Origin: Saccharomyces uvarum
Taxonomy: Eukaryota; Ascomycota; Saccharomycetes; Saccharomycetales; Saccharomycetaceae
Assembly (NCBI GenBank): GCA_947243795.1
Contig: OX365942.1
Location: 1-64,000, forward strand
Direction: 5' to 3'
DNA length: 64,000 bases
Shown piece after piece: positions 47,198 to 56,399 of the stretch (position 1 is its first letter; every line of letters begins with the position of its first letter). The notes beneath the pieces were generated by a model that saw nothing but the letters and a program-made list of their open reading frames with translations, was not told where the DNA came from and did no database searches. Both the position numbers and the translations under genes were made by a program.

Positions 47198-49768
47198 ATG
47201 TCGTCATCGTCCAGTTCATCCGAGTCATCGTCTAACCTATCAAGGTCAAATTCGTTGGCTAACTCTATGGTCTCCATGAAAACAGAAGACCATACAGGAT
47301 TATATGACCACAGGCAACATCCTGATTTGTTACCAGTCCGTCACGAAACACCTGGTTTGAAACAAGAGGAAATAGCCAAACACTCCAAGCTTGCTGCTCC
47401 CAAGAAGCAGAAGAAGGCAACGAAACGCGACAGCCATGCGGAGGATGGGAACCCACCTGCTAGAGGCCGAATTGATTTTGAAGATGTGGATTTGGAGTTG
47501 GACGAAACAGTTGCTCATCACGAGCTGAGAGCCTCTGCGATTTTAACTTCCAATGCGAGGCCATCTAGGTTAGCCCATTCCATGCCACACCAAAGGCAGC
47601 TGTACGTGGAGAGTAACAGTAGTCATTTACCAAAGGATCAGGGCATAAGGAAAGACTATAACATGTCGCCCTCCGCCGTTTCTTCAAGCAACAAATCCAA
47701 GTTAAGTGTACCTTCCTCGGCAAGCTCTATTACCAAAGTTCGTAAGCCTTCAATGGTCAGTCCAATCTCAGAAACCTCTCTAGAAACGAAATCTGATACG
47801 CATTTTAAGCAGGCAAACCCGAAGAAAAGAGCATTTTCCACAACGTCCACGCATTCATCCATTAACCCCATGGCTTTACTTACGAAAAGTGCAACCCAAA
47901 AATCAGATGTAGAGGATGATCCACAGGACAGAAAACCAGTGCGTATGAACACTAGAGCCTCTTTTGACAGCGATGTTTCCCAGGCCTCCAGAGATTCACA
48001 AGAGACGGAGGAAGATGTTTGTTTCCCGATGCTTCCACAACTGCACACAAGAGTTAATGGCATAGATTTCGATGAAATCGAAGAATACGCCCAGTTTGCG
48101 ACTGAGGAAAAGAACCAGTACCTGGCAAGCCTTCAAGGGCCCAATGAACAAAAATTTAGTAATATTTCTCACGATATTGGATTCACAAGCTCTACTTCCA
48201 CCTCAGGGTCCTCGGCAGCCCTCAGATACACACCTAGAATCTCGCAGACTGGTAATAGTACCAATGAAGCAGACGTACGTGAGAAGAAGGAAGGTGAGGA
48301 TGAAGATGATAAATCTGGGCCACATCCTGGCGTATCATTTGGTAAAAATAAAGTTGAAGGAGAAGAAGACGACAAAATTCCAGCCCATAATCCAGCATAT
48401 TCGTCATACGAGAATATAGATTTTCAGATTCCTAACAGATTTTCATTTTTCTGTTCAGAATCTGATGAAACCGTGCATGCTAGTGATATCCCATCCTTGG
48501 TGTCTGAGGGTCAGTCATTCTATGAATTGTTTAGAGGCGGCGCACCAACATGGTGGTTAGATTGCAGTTGTCCAACCGATGATGAAATGCGTTGCATAGC
48601 AAAGGCGTTCGGAATCCATCCATTGACGGCAGAGGATATTAGAATGCAAGAAACTCGTGAAAAAGTGGAACTTTTCAAGTCATATTATTTTGTTTGTTTC
48701 CATACATTTGAAAACGATAAAGAATCGGAAGATTTTCTAGAGCCTATTAACGTTTACATTGTTGTTTGTAGATCTGGTGTTTTAACCTTCCATTTTGGTC
48801 CAATATCACATTGTGCCAATGTTAGAAGACGTGTAAGACAACTACGTGATTATGTCAACGTCAATTCGGATTGGTTATGTTATGCCTTGATCGATGATAT
48901 CACAGATAGTTTTGCTCCAGTCATTCAATCCATCGAATATGAAGCGGACTCCATTGAAGATTCCGTATTCATGGCTCGTGATATGGACTTTTCGGCCATG
49001 CTGCAAAGAATTGGCGAAAGTAGACGCAAGACAATGACGCTAATGAGACTTTTAAGCGGTAAGGCCGATGTCATCAAAATGTTTGCTAAAAGGTGTCAAG
49101 ATGAAGCTAATGGTATCGGGCCAGCGCTAACATCACAAATCAACATTGCAAATTTACAAGCAAGAAAAGATAATGTTAATCGCACCAATGATAATAGCTA
49201 TGCAACTTTACCAAACAACTATGTGCCCACAACTTCTCAACCAAGGGGGGATATTGCATTATACTTAGGGGATATCCAAGATCATTTGCTGACAATGTTT
49301 CAAAATTTGTTGGCATATGAAAAAATTTTCTCTAGATCTCATACAAACTACTTGTCCCAATTACAAGTAGAGTCATTTAATTCTAACAATAAAGTTACGG
49401 AAATGCTAGGAAAAGTCACGATGCTGGGTACAATGTTAGTTCCATTGAACGTTATTACCGGTCTGTTTGGTATGAACGTTACAGTGCCAGGACAAGATAG
49501 CAGTATTGCATGGTGGTTTGGGATATTGGGTGTTCTGCTTTTATTAGCTGTTGCAGGTTGGTTCTTAGCGAACTTTTGGATTAAAAGAATAGATCCTCCA
49601 TCCACACTAAATGAAGCTGCGGAGAGCGGGGCTAAATCAGTTATATCCAGTTTTTTACCAAGAAGAAATAAAAGATTCAACGATCGTTCCAAAAACGTCA
49701 ACGTAAGAGTCGGCCCTTCAAACAAGTCAATTGCAAGTCTTCCTAGTAGATATAGCCGTTATGATTGA
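47198..49768 (+). CDS. ALR1: Plasma-membrane Mg2+ transporter Alr1
   Basis: The 856 residues compare with 859 in S. cerevisiae. Alr1 is the main Mg2+ uptake channel of the CorA family. The long hydrophilic, Ser-rich cytoplasmic N terminus (1-about 410) is typical of fungal Alr proteins. The CorA funnel domain spans about 430-730 (WWLDCSCPTDDEMRCIAKAF, IEYEADSIEDSVF). Two C-terminal membrane helices flank the selectivity motif GMN (about 759-761, LFGMNVTVPG). A basic tail (PRRNKRFNDRSK) ends the protein. The frame is intact. Confidence 0.97.
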   Translation: MSSSSSSSESSSNLSRSNSLANSMVSMKTEDHTGLYDHRQHPDLLPVRHETPGLKQEEIAKHSKLAAPKKQKKATKRDSHAEDGNPPARGRIDFEDVDLELDETVAHHELRASAILTSNARPSRLAHSMPHQRQLYVESNSSHLPKDQGIRKDYNMSPSAVSSSNKSKLSVPSSASSITKVRKPSMVSPISETSLETKSDTHFKQANPKKRAFSTTSTHSSINPMALLTKSATQKSDVEDDPQDRKPVRMNTRASFDSDVSQASRDSQETEEDVCFPMLPQLHTRVNGIDFDEIEEYAQFATEEKNQYLASLQGPNEQKFSNISHDIGFTSSTSTSGSSAALRYTPRISQTGNSTNEADVREKKEGEDEDDKSGPHPGVSFGKNKVEGEEDDKIPAHNPAYSSYENIDFQIPNRFSFFCSESDETVHASDIPSLVSEGQSFYELFRGGAPTWWLDCSCPTDDEMRCIAKAFGIHPLTAEDIRMQETREKVELFKSYYFVCFHTFENDKESEDFLEPINVYIVVCRSGVLTFHFGPISHCANVRRRVRQLRDYVNVNSDWLCYALIDDITDSFAPVIQSIEYEADSIEDSVFMARDMDFSAMLQRIGESRRKTMTLMRLLSGKADVIKMFAKRCQDEANGIGPALTSQINIANLQARKDNVNRTNDNSYATLPNNYVPTTSQPRGDIALYLGDIQDHLLTMFQNLLAYEKIFSRSHTNYLSQLQVESFNSNNKVTEMLGKVTMLGTMLVPLNVITGLFGMNVTVPGQDSSIAWWFGILGVLLLLAVAGWFLANFWIKRIDPPSTLNEAAESGAKSVISSFLPRRNKRFNDRSKNVNVRVGPSNKSIASLPSRYSRYD

Positions 49769-50375
49769 TTACTAATGATAGAGATAGAGAAACGAAAGCG
49801 GTGTGCCTAAGTCTACCACGGTGTCCATGCCAAACCCTCAGCAACAAATATTAATCTAACCAATAGTGCCTAAATCCTCTCATATTTATGAAGATGTGAG
49901 TAATGCTTTGGCATGTCCATTTATGGTACCATCCTCCGTGACAGCCATTCCTGATTTGTACCTCATTCAATATGCAAGATTTTCGCGAAACCTGTCAATT
50001 GTTTCTATATATATCTAAGGATTTATAGAGGCTGGTCCTGTTTTTGTATGGACCTAAAAAGATGATTATTTTTCACACTTAAATATATTCATAATAACTA
50101 ATAAAAATGCATTTGTAAACTATTTAGTGTTGTAGAACACCCTCTGTTTAGCGTTCTGCACTCTTTTCACAAACTTGATAATGACCGTATCAATCAGTAT
50201 ATTAAATACAGCACTATACGGTTGTTACCCCGCCGGATATTTTACAAAAAATGTTTAATGATAATGTGATCGATCTGCCGCGCCCCTTTCGTGAAGATGA
50301 CAAGTAAAAACTATATAAAAGACGCATAGAGTCGTTGATTCAGGAGTATAGAAGTAATCACAAAATACAGCCAAC
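49769..50375. other. ALR1-VPS68 intergenic region
   Basis: 607 bp hold the ALR1 3' end and the VPS68 promoter, including the TATA-like CTATATAAAAG at 50310-50320, about 60 bp before the VPS68 ATG. I see no other feature. Confidence 0.45.
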
Positions 50376-50930
50376 ATGGACGCGGATGATCACGCCAGGT
50401 TGTTTCGCTTCCCCTTCAAAATCCCTACTTTCCATGGTATAAGGAAAGCCGGTGTATATCTGTCAGGTGCCCTTTATGCTCTAGGGTTTTGGGTCTTTTT
50501 GGATGCAGTTCTCTTTTCTAGATTCTCCAATGCATCAGACGTTCATGTAACGTTTATTGATTGGATTCCATTTCTTTGTAGTACGCTCGGAACATTGATT
50601 GTTAATTCTATTGAAAAAAATAGATTATTGCAAGGAGCTTTGTCATCAGACGGTGGTGCTTTCGGTAGTAGTGGCGGTGATTTAGACTCAAGTATGGCAT
50701 GGCAAGCTCGTACAATTTTATTTTTTGGCTTTGCCTTATTAGCTGGTGGACTATCGGGTTCCATTGTTGTATTGATCATCAAATTTTTAGTCAAGGATTA
50801 CAATACTTATCCAACCTTGGGGATGGGCATCAACAATGTATTAGGAAATGTATGCATATTATTGAGTTGTGTCGTCTTATGGATTGCTCAAAATGTGGAA
50901 GACGAGTATTCATACTCTTTGACACTTTAA
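50376..50930 (+). CDS. VPS68: Vacuolar sorting membrane protein Vps68
   Basis: The 184 residues equal the S. cerevisiae length. Vps68 is a four-span membrane protein of endosomes and the vacuole that works with Vps55 in endosome-to-vacuole transport. Four hydrophobic segments are visible at about 24-46, 57-78, 111-138 and 147-172, with a Gly/Ser-rich loop between the second and third. MDADDHARLFRFPFKIP begins the protein, as in the family. Confidence 0.95.
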   Translation: MDADDHARLFRFPFKIPTFHGIRKAGVYLSGALYALGFWVFLDAVLFSRFSNASDVHVTFIDWIPFLCSTLGTLIVNSIEKNRLLQGALSSDGGAFGSSGGDLDSSMAWQARTILFFGFALLAGGLSGSIVVLIIKFLVKDYNTYPTLGMGINNVLGNVCILLSCVVLWIAQNVEDEYSYSLTL

Positions 50931-51171
50931 GCTAAATTATGCATGATATAGCAAACATCTTCGAGGCCACTTCACGGGTACTGGCATATATAATAAAACG
51001 TGTATATATATTTGGATATTCTCTTCGAGAAAAAAGGTTTACTAAATAAAGGTGTAGTACATATTGCAATATATTATACGGTTTTATTTGAAAGGGGACT
51101 TTAGGAAAAATGCGGGTAGTATGATAAAGAATGTATGATGACAGCAGATGCAAGATGGTTAGGCCAGATAC

Positions 51172-52305
51172 CTAATCCGACGGTGGTATGATTACGTTGT
51201 AGTACTCTCCAAGGGCCCTTTTTTCTAGTGCGCTAAAATTAAATAACTCTGGTAGATGCACTGGCATATTCGAACCTCTTGGCAAAAAATAGGTTTCATT
51301 TCTTAGCGCGTCAAAAAATTCGTGAGCCATTAATTGTTTAGCATCCCATCTTTCAGCAAAGTCATACACTAATACCTTCAGTAAGAAGTCCACATCGAAA
51401 AACTCAATATATGGGAAGCAATGCATAAACTTCTTGAATTTTTGGTCATATAGGTTTCTTTGTGATTCCTGAGGTTCGTTTGAAGAACTTTTAGATTCAG
51501 GGAGCCGGCCTAATAGAATTGCTATCTTTTCTAATTGTGATTTGGCATTATCACCTTTGAAAAGGGGTTGACCTTTTATCATTTCGCCTATTATGCAACC
51601 AAGTGACCATATATCTATTTGTGTTGTATAATTCTTCAAATTTAGAAGAAGTTCAGGTGCTCTATAAAACCTCGAACAGAAATAAGTCTTTAGGTCCTCA
51701 TTGTCCCCTAATTGTTGCGCTGAGCCAAAATCACAAAGTTTAGCAATACCGCTACTGGGTATAATCAGTACATTGCTCGGCTTGAGATCACCATGGCATA
51801 TGTTCATGGAATGTAAGGTGAGAAGTGCTCGAAGGATCTGGAAAGTGTACAGTTTAATATGCTTTGTAGGCAACTCGTATCCGTTATCGAAATATTGATG
51901 AATTTCAGAACCCAAGGTTTGAGGAATATACTCCATAACAAAATTTTTTTGGTGTACTTGTCCACCATCTTTGGTGATATACTGGCTCTCAAAGAAAAAC
52001 TCTAAAGTGACTAGATTTGGATGTTTAATGTTTTGCAAGATCTCTAATTCTAAAGATTCTACTCTGGGAGATTTAACGACTCTTTTTATCGCATAGGGTC
52101 CCAACCACTCTGTACTGTTGTTTGATAGATACGACTCTGTTACAGTGCCGAACGAGCCATAGCCTATTCGTTTCCCTTCCTTGACATACATCTTGCTCTT
52201 TTGTCTGTTTTTGATAGATACGATGTCATCGATAAAATAGTGTTTATTCTCTGACTTTGTCATTCTATTGGGAATGTTCCCGAAAACCTTTTTTGCTTTA
52301 AGCAT
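51172..52305 (-). CDS. YGK3: GSK-3-type protein kinase Ygk3
   Basis: The 377 residues form a single protein-kinase domain. Ygk3 is one of four yeast GSK-3 homologues (with Rim11, Mck1 and Mrk1) and helps Msn2-dependent stress responses and protein turnover. The glycine loop IGYGSFGTV, VAIK-type lysine (YAIKRVV), catalytic loop HGDLKPSNVLI and DFGSAQ are complete. The activation segment reads TYFCSRFYRAPELLL; GSK-3 kinases usually have a Tyr at the autophosphorylation position (SYICSRYYRAPE), and Phe here (CSRFYRAPE) agrees with the known Ygk3 divergence from that pattern. HGDLK in place of HRDIK is another atypical feature. Divergent from RPL25. Confidence 0.9.
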   Translation of the reverse strand: MLKAKKVFGNIPNRMTKSENKHYFIDDIVSIKNRQKSKMYVKEGKRIGYGSFGTVTESYLSNNSTEWLGPYAIKRVVKSPRVESLELEILQNIKHPNLVTLEFFFESQYITKDGGQVHQKNFVMEYIPQTLGSEIHQYFDNGYELPTKHIKLYTFQILRALLTLHSMNICHGDLKPSNVLIIPSSGIAKLCDFGSAQQLGDNEDLKTYFCSRFYRAPELLLNLKNYTTQIDIWSLGCIIGEMIKGQPLFKGDNAKSQLEKIAILLGRLPESKSSSNEPQESQRNLYDQKFKKFMHCFPYIEFFDVDFLLKVLVYDFAERWDAKQLMAHEFFDALRNETYFLPRGSNMPVHLPELFNFSALEKRALGEYYNVIIPPSD

Positions 52306-53167
52306 TGTAAGCTAGTACCACAAGCAAGTAAGTAAATGAGATCCAGTTTTTTTTGTTGTTTTTTTTTGGTTTCCTAATCGTTATATTTACTATGTTTGCA
52401 CAGTAAAGGATGAAACCTCTTTATACACCCTAAAGTTACGGGCACCCAAGTCTCGCGGGGAGGCACAAGTAATAGACTTTTACATAACCCTTGCTTACAG
52501 TGTATATGAAACTTGTCGATAAAGTTTGATAAGTTCATTAATCCCTCCCTACAAGATATCTATTGTTACGAACTTTAACCGTTACAAAGTCTTATCAAGT
52601 AAACAAATACTAAGCAGCCTAAGCACCCCTTATCATGATGTATCTTTCTATAGGAATTTCTTGGCCTTCTTATCTTCTGTTTCCAATACAGCAACCTTGT
52701 TGGTTCTAATCTAAAGGTTTTCCCGCACTCTGCAGTCCGATGGGGATGTACGGGCCATATATACGATATGTACGGGTGGTAGCTGGAATTATTTTACTCA
52801 TTTTTTTTTCTTGTCTGAAATATTTATTGTGCGACAAAAAGAAAACTTTGAGCCGAAACCAAGCGGAGAAAAATAAGCTCGCTCTGTTCAAAGAAAAGCA
52901 GCCCCCCGGCCTAGCTGTCCCTTCGGCTCAGTGGCGCGAGACTGTGCCGTCACACCAGCAGATCGGTGTTTCTCTCTGGACATTAGGCGGAGGCTTCTTT
53001 CTAACTTTTACCTCTCCACAGAGTTGAGGTGCTTTCCAATGCATACTATGCACACAATCTTTTGGATATTATCTTTTAAGAATTGTTTTAAAGCATTTTT
53101 AACTATATTTCAAATGATTTTCTCCTGCTCTTGAAGAGGTCAAACAAAGAAGATCAATAAGATAAAA
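52306..53167. promoter_or_regulatory. YGK3-RPL25 divergent region with Rap1 sites
   Basis: Two UASrpg-type Rap1 sites in the same orientation, GATGTACGGGCC (52745-52756) and TATGTACGGGTGG (52767-52779), lie about 390-420 bp upstream of the RPL25 ATG. They are followed by T-rich sequence (52798-52810). This is the standard ribosomal-protein promoter layout (Rap1, Fhl1/Ifh1). Confidence 0.75.
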
Positions 53168-54004
53168 ATGGCTCCATCTGGTATGTGAATTGCAATATTA
53201 ATGGCACAATGGAATAGAAAAAGAGGATAACGGAAAACCAATACAGTTGAAGTTGATGAAACAGAATGGCCACACAAAACTCCACGCGGAAAAAGGAACA
53301 GTGTTACCGAAACATTAACTGATATGAATGGTATTGCAACCGTTAGAATGTTCAAATGTCCAACGACCGTTTTAATATGCGCTCCACTTTGTAAAGTTGA
53401 AAGTTTTTTTCATCATTGTCAATCAATGAATGATACTGCGCTGATCCGTGGTGGTGACAAACTGCAAAAATTGTATCAATTTTTATTCCACTGTTTTCTT
53501 GTGCTCTGTGTACACCCGTGTACCAAATAAAGAAGATTTTACTAACAGATTAATTAATTCATCTCCATGAATTTATTTTTTCAAATAGCTAAGGCTAATG
53601 CCGCTAAGAAAGCTGTCGTTAAGGGTACTAATGGTAAGAAGGCTTTGAAGGTCAGAACCTCCGCTACCTTCAGATTACCAAAGACTTTGAAGTTGGCTAG
53701 AGCTCCAAAATATGCTTCCAAGGCTGTTCCACACTACAACAGATTGGACTCATACAAGGTCATTGAACAACCAATCACTTCTGAAACTGCTATGAAGAAG
53801 GTTGAAGATGGTAACATTTTGGTTTTCCAAGTTTCCATGAAAGCTAACAAATATCAAATCAAGAAGGCCGTCAAGGAATTATACGAAGTTGATGTATTGA
53901 CTGTCAACACTTTGGTTAGACCAAACGGTACCAAGAAGGCTTACGTTAGATTGACTGCTGACTTCGATGCTTTGGACATTGCTAACAGAATCGGTTACAT
54001 TTAA
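53168..54004 (+). CDS. RPL25: Ribosomal protein uL23 (Rpl25), spliced
   Basis: Two exons, 53168-53180 (ATGGCTCCATCTG) and 53589-54004, join to a 142-residue protein beginning [14 protein letters not shown], the S. cerevisiae length. Rpl25 is the uL23 protein at the 60S exit tunnel; it binds domain III of 25S rRNA and is the docking site for SRP and nascent-chain factors. The basic N-terminal extension (1-about 60) carries the nuclear import signal, and the globular RNA-binding domain follows ([28 protein letters not shown]). Codon use is highly biased (GCT, AAG, GTT, TTG), as in strongly expressed yeast genes. Expression is likely Rap1-driven. Confidence 0.97.
53181..53588 (+). other. RPL25 spliceosomal intron
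   Basis: The 408-bp intron starts with the canonical yeast 5' splice site GTATGT (53181-53186), has an exact branch-site TACTAAC (53540-53546), and ends in AAATAG (53583-53588). S. cerevisiae has an intron of about 414 bp at the same codon. Open frames inside it are spurious. Confidence 0.95.
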
Positions 54005-54405
54005 TCTAATTCGTTTAATTAATAAATTTAATATATTTTTAAATTTTTCTTTAAATATACAATAAATCTTTCATAACATGTTAAAAATCCATAACTAGTA
54101 TAATATATTACTGTTAGACTGTTGCAATTTCATATCCACTTAATTATGAGCGCCTTTGCATTCGGCTCCCAGAATAGAGCGGCAAACAAACTTTTGATTT
54201 GAAGCGCAGATAGTGAATCCTTTGCAGGAGGGAGGTTTATTTATTATCCTTGTGAATTGAAGTGACGGATTAATTTCATGTTGAATTACCTATTTAAATA
54301 GAATATATGTATATGTGTTATTAGTTATTTAATTTTTTTTTTTAAATTTTGAATATTATCATTTCCTGTTATCAGATGCCTCCTTCCAATAACCTTGTTG
54401 CGTTT
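54005..54405. other. RPL25-MDH2 convergent 3' region
   Basis: 401 bp of AT-rich sequence between converging genes; TATATTTTTAAATTTT-type runs (about 54030-54060 and 54325-54355) look like 3'-end signals for both. No gene is seen. Confidence 0.5.
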
Positions 54406-55533
54406 TTAAGCAGTTCTAGAAGCGACGAACTCCAAACCCTTATCGATATTTTTCTTTAATTGGGAAGTACAGATTGGCAGCATTTCGTTGCGTTCCATAT
54501 CGTTCATTCTACTCACGACATCGTAGTCCACGTAGGAAACACCCTTTGTGGTGATGGTTAAGGGCACGGCAAAGTAAGCAGAATCGTCCACTAAGGGTAG
54601 TAGTTGGTCTGCACCTGGTGCCACGGGAGCGTTGTTGGCGTCTTTCAAAGACACATAGTAGGTTCCGTGAATTTGATCAATGTTGCCCAATAGTAAGGAA
54701 ACAAACTGGACGACACATTTGTAACCAGCATGAGCCATTGATAGTGTGGCGCTACCCTTGCCGTTCTTGGCCTTGACCACTTCATCACCACCGTATTGTA
54801 CTCTATGTATTAGATACTTCAACTGATCTGCGTTTAGTCTCGATAGGAAGTTTGATTGAGAAAACAATGGAATGATAGTCTCACCAGAATGTCCACCAAT
54901 CACTGGAACATCTGGCATGGAGTTGACGCGAGGAGTTAGGCCAGATTCAATGTTTATCTCACGCAAAAAGGTGGAAGCTCTTACAATGTCCAGTTTAGTG
55001 ACACCCATGATTCTTCTTTCGATTCCTGAGTTTCTGGATTGGGGGTGGTTTTTGAGAATGTTCGAGACCATTACAGGGACCAAAGAGTTAACAGGGTTGG
55101 AAATGACAAGGACAAAAACCTTGGAGAGATCGCAGCATTCCGCGATAGAGTCGCCCAGTTGGCTAATGATACCAGCATTCACGTTGAACAAGTCATCACG
55201 GGTCATGCCTGGCTTCCTAGGGACACCAGCAGGAATAACAACGATAGAAGCGTTATTCAAACAGTTTTGAATGCCGCCTGCGGGGGAGTGGCTTGACACG
55301 GAAATAGGAGTATCTATATGGGACAAGTCAGCAGTGACACCGTTGATTGCCTCCTGGTTGACATCGTACAGAGCCAGATGGATGTGAGTAACAGTGCGGT
55401 TACTCTCCTTCAACTGGTATTGCAGCTGGGCCTTTAAAAGCAGCGATAGCGACTGGCCGATGCCACCGGCGGCGCCTAAAACAGCGATTTTTAAAGAATC
55501 ATGTTCAATGGCGGGGGTAACTGAGTGGGGCAT
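54406..55533 (-). CDS. MDH2: Cytosolic malate dehydrogenase Mdh2
   Basis: The 375 residues compare with 377 in S. cerevisiae. Mdh2 interconverts malate and oxaloacetate with NAD in the cytosol, for gluconeogenesis and the glyoxylate cycle. The NAD loop GAAGGIGQS (20-28), the substrate Arg motif GVPRKPGMTRDDL and the catalytic His in VIGGHSGETI are all present. The N-terminal proline (MPHSVTPAIEHDS) is the glucose-induced Pro/N-degron recognised by the GID ligase in S. cerevisiae and is conserved. The C terminus ends SRTA, slightly shorter than S. cerevisiae, without a peroxisomal signal. Confidence 0.97.
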   Translation of the reverse strand: MPHSVTPAIEHDSLKIAVLGAAGGIGQSLSLLLKAQLQYQLKESNRTVTHIHLALYDVNQEAINGVTADLSHIDTPISVSSHSPAGGIQNCLNNASIVVIPAGVPRKPGMTRDDLFNVNAGIISQLGDSIAECCDLSKVFVLVISNPVNSLVPVMVSNILKNHPQSRNSGIERRIMGVTKLDIVRASTFLREINIESGLTPRVNSMPDVPVIGGHSGETIIPLFSQSNFLSRLNADQLKYLIHRVQYGGDEVVKAKNGKGSATLSMAHAGYKCVVQFVSLLLGNIDQIHGTYYVSLKDANNAPVAPGADQLLPLVDDSAYFAVPLTITTKGVSYVDYDVVSRMNDMERNEMLPICTSQLKKNIDKGLEFVASRTA

Positions 55534-56399
55534 GTTGATGTGGGTTTTTAGTTTTATATTATGCTTTTATAATAGTCTATATTACTATATTTTTTATTCT
55601 TTTGAATAGATCTTCAGACAAGAAAGTGGAATATTTATATAAATAAAAATAACAGAGGAGAAAGATCAGATCATGCAGTCAGTGTTTCTTCCCATATCAA
55701 TAAATCCTTATCTTTATATACATTCACACTCGTGTATAGCAAAATGGATCTGTGGAAACTTAGATAGCTCCCGCTGTTCCTTAAAACCAAATCGGACCTT
55801 GCCAGGGTTCGGGTAGTGCCAAAATGCCACAAAACACAAAGAAAAAAAGAAGAAATCGGAACTTCCCGGAGGCGTTTAGGGGAGTGTTGGGGCAAGGCGC
55901 GGCGGCGTTTGAACGGCTATGGCCGAATGGAGACAACCAAGTGCGGATTAAAGGAGCCAAACCGTGCATGGTGAGTCCTTTCGGCCGGCGAATCCCGAGG
56001 TGATAGATAAAGTGACATCTTTTCCGTGCGGAGTGATGCGGAGATCGGCAGTCGCTACCCGCTATCATACATGGAAGTAATCTGGTTGTTTAGTAAACTA
56101 GAATTCTATTCAAAATTGCACAGCGGTGCAGATAGCGAGGTCGTGTAGTGTATGGGTCGCCATTGGCTGAACAGAAAGAATTTGGTTTCATTTCATCGCT
56201 CGTAGAGATCGAGGTCTCCTATATGTTCTTACTTTCTATTCTTTTTTTTTTTCTTTTTTTTCTTTTTCTTAGCTCATCGCATCCAATTCCAGTAATAGTG
56301 AAAAAAAAAATCTCAAGACATTGTTATTACGTAAAAATATATATATATGCATATATGCAGGTACAATGAAGCTATTTTAAGTTCGTCGTGCAAGCAAGG
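55534..56399. promoter_or_regulatory. MDH2-TRM13 divergent promoter region
   Basis: A GC-rich patch (about 55865-55990) contains TGGCCGAATGGA (55920-55931), one mismatch from the carbon-source-responsive element bound by Cat8/Sip4, and G-rich boxes (AGGGG, TTGGGG) that could bind Mig1 or Adr1-type factors. Both suit glucose-repressed MDH2. A perfect PAC element in reverse, AGCTCATCGC (56271-56280), lies 120 bp before TRM13 next to long T runs. Confidence 0.55.

Noticed and set aside
47656-48063. 135-codon minus-strand frame opposite ALR1
   Set aside because: Antisense shadow of the Ser-rich Alr1 N terminus.
53324-53530. 68-codon frame inside the RPL25 intron
   Set aside because: It lies wholly between the canonical 5' splice site and the branch point.
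54872-55296. Plus-strand frames of 132 and 85 codons opposite MDH2
   Set aside because: Antisense to a highly conserved enzyme; no independent evidence.
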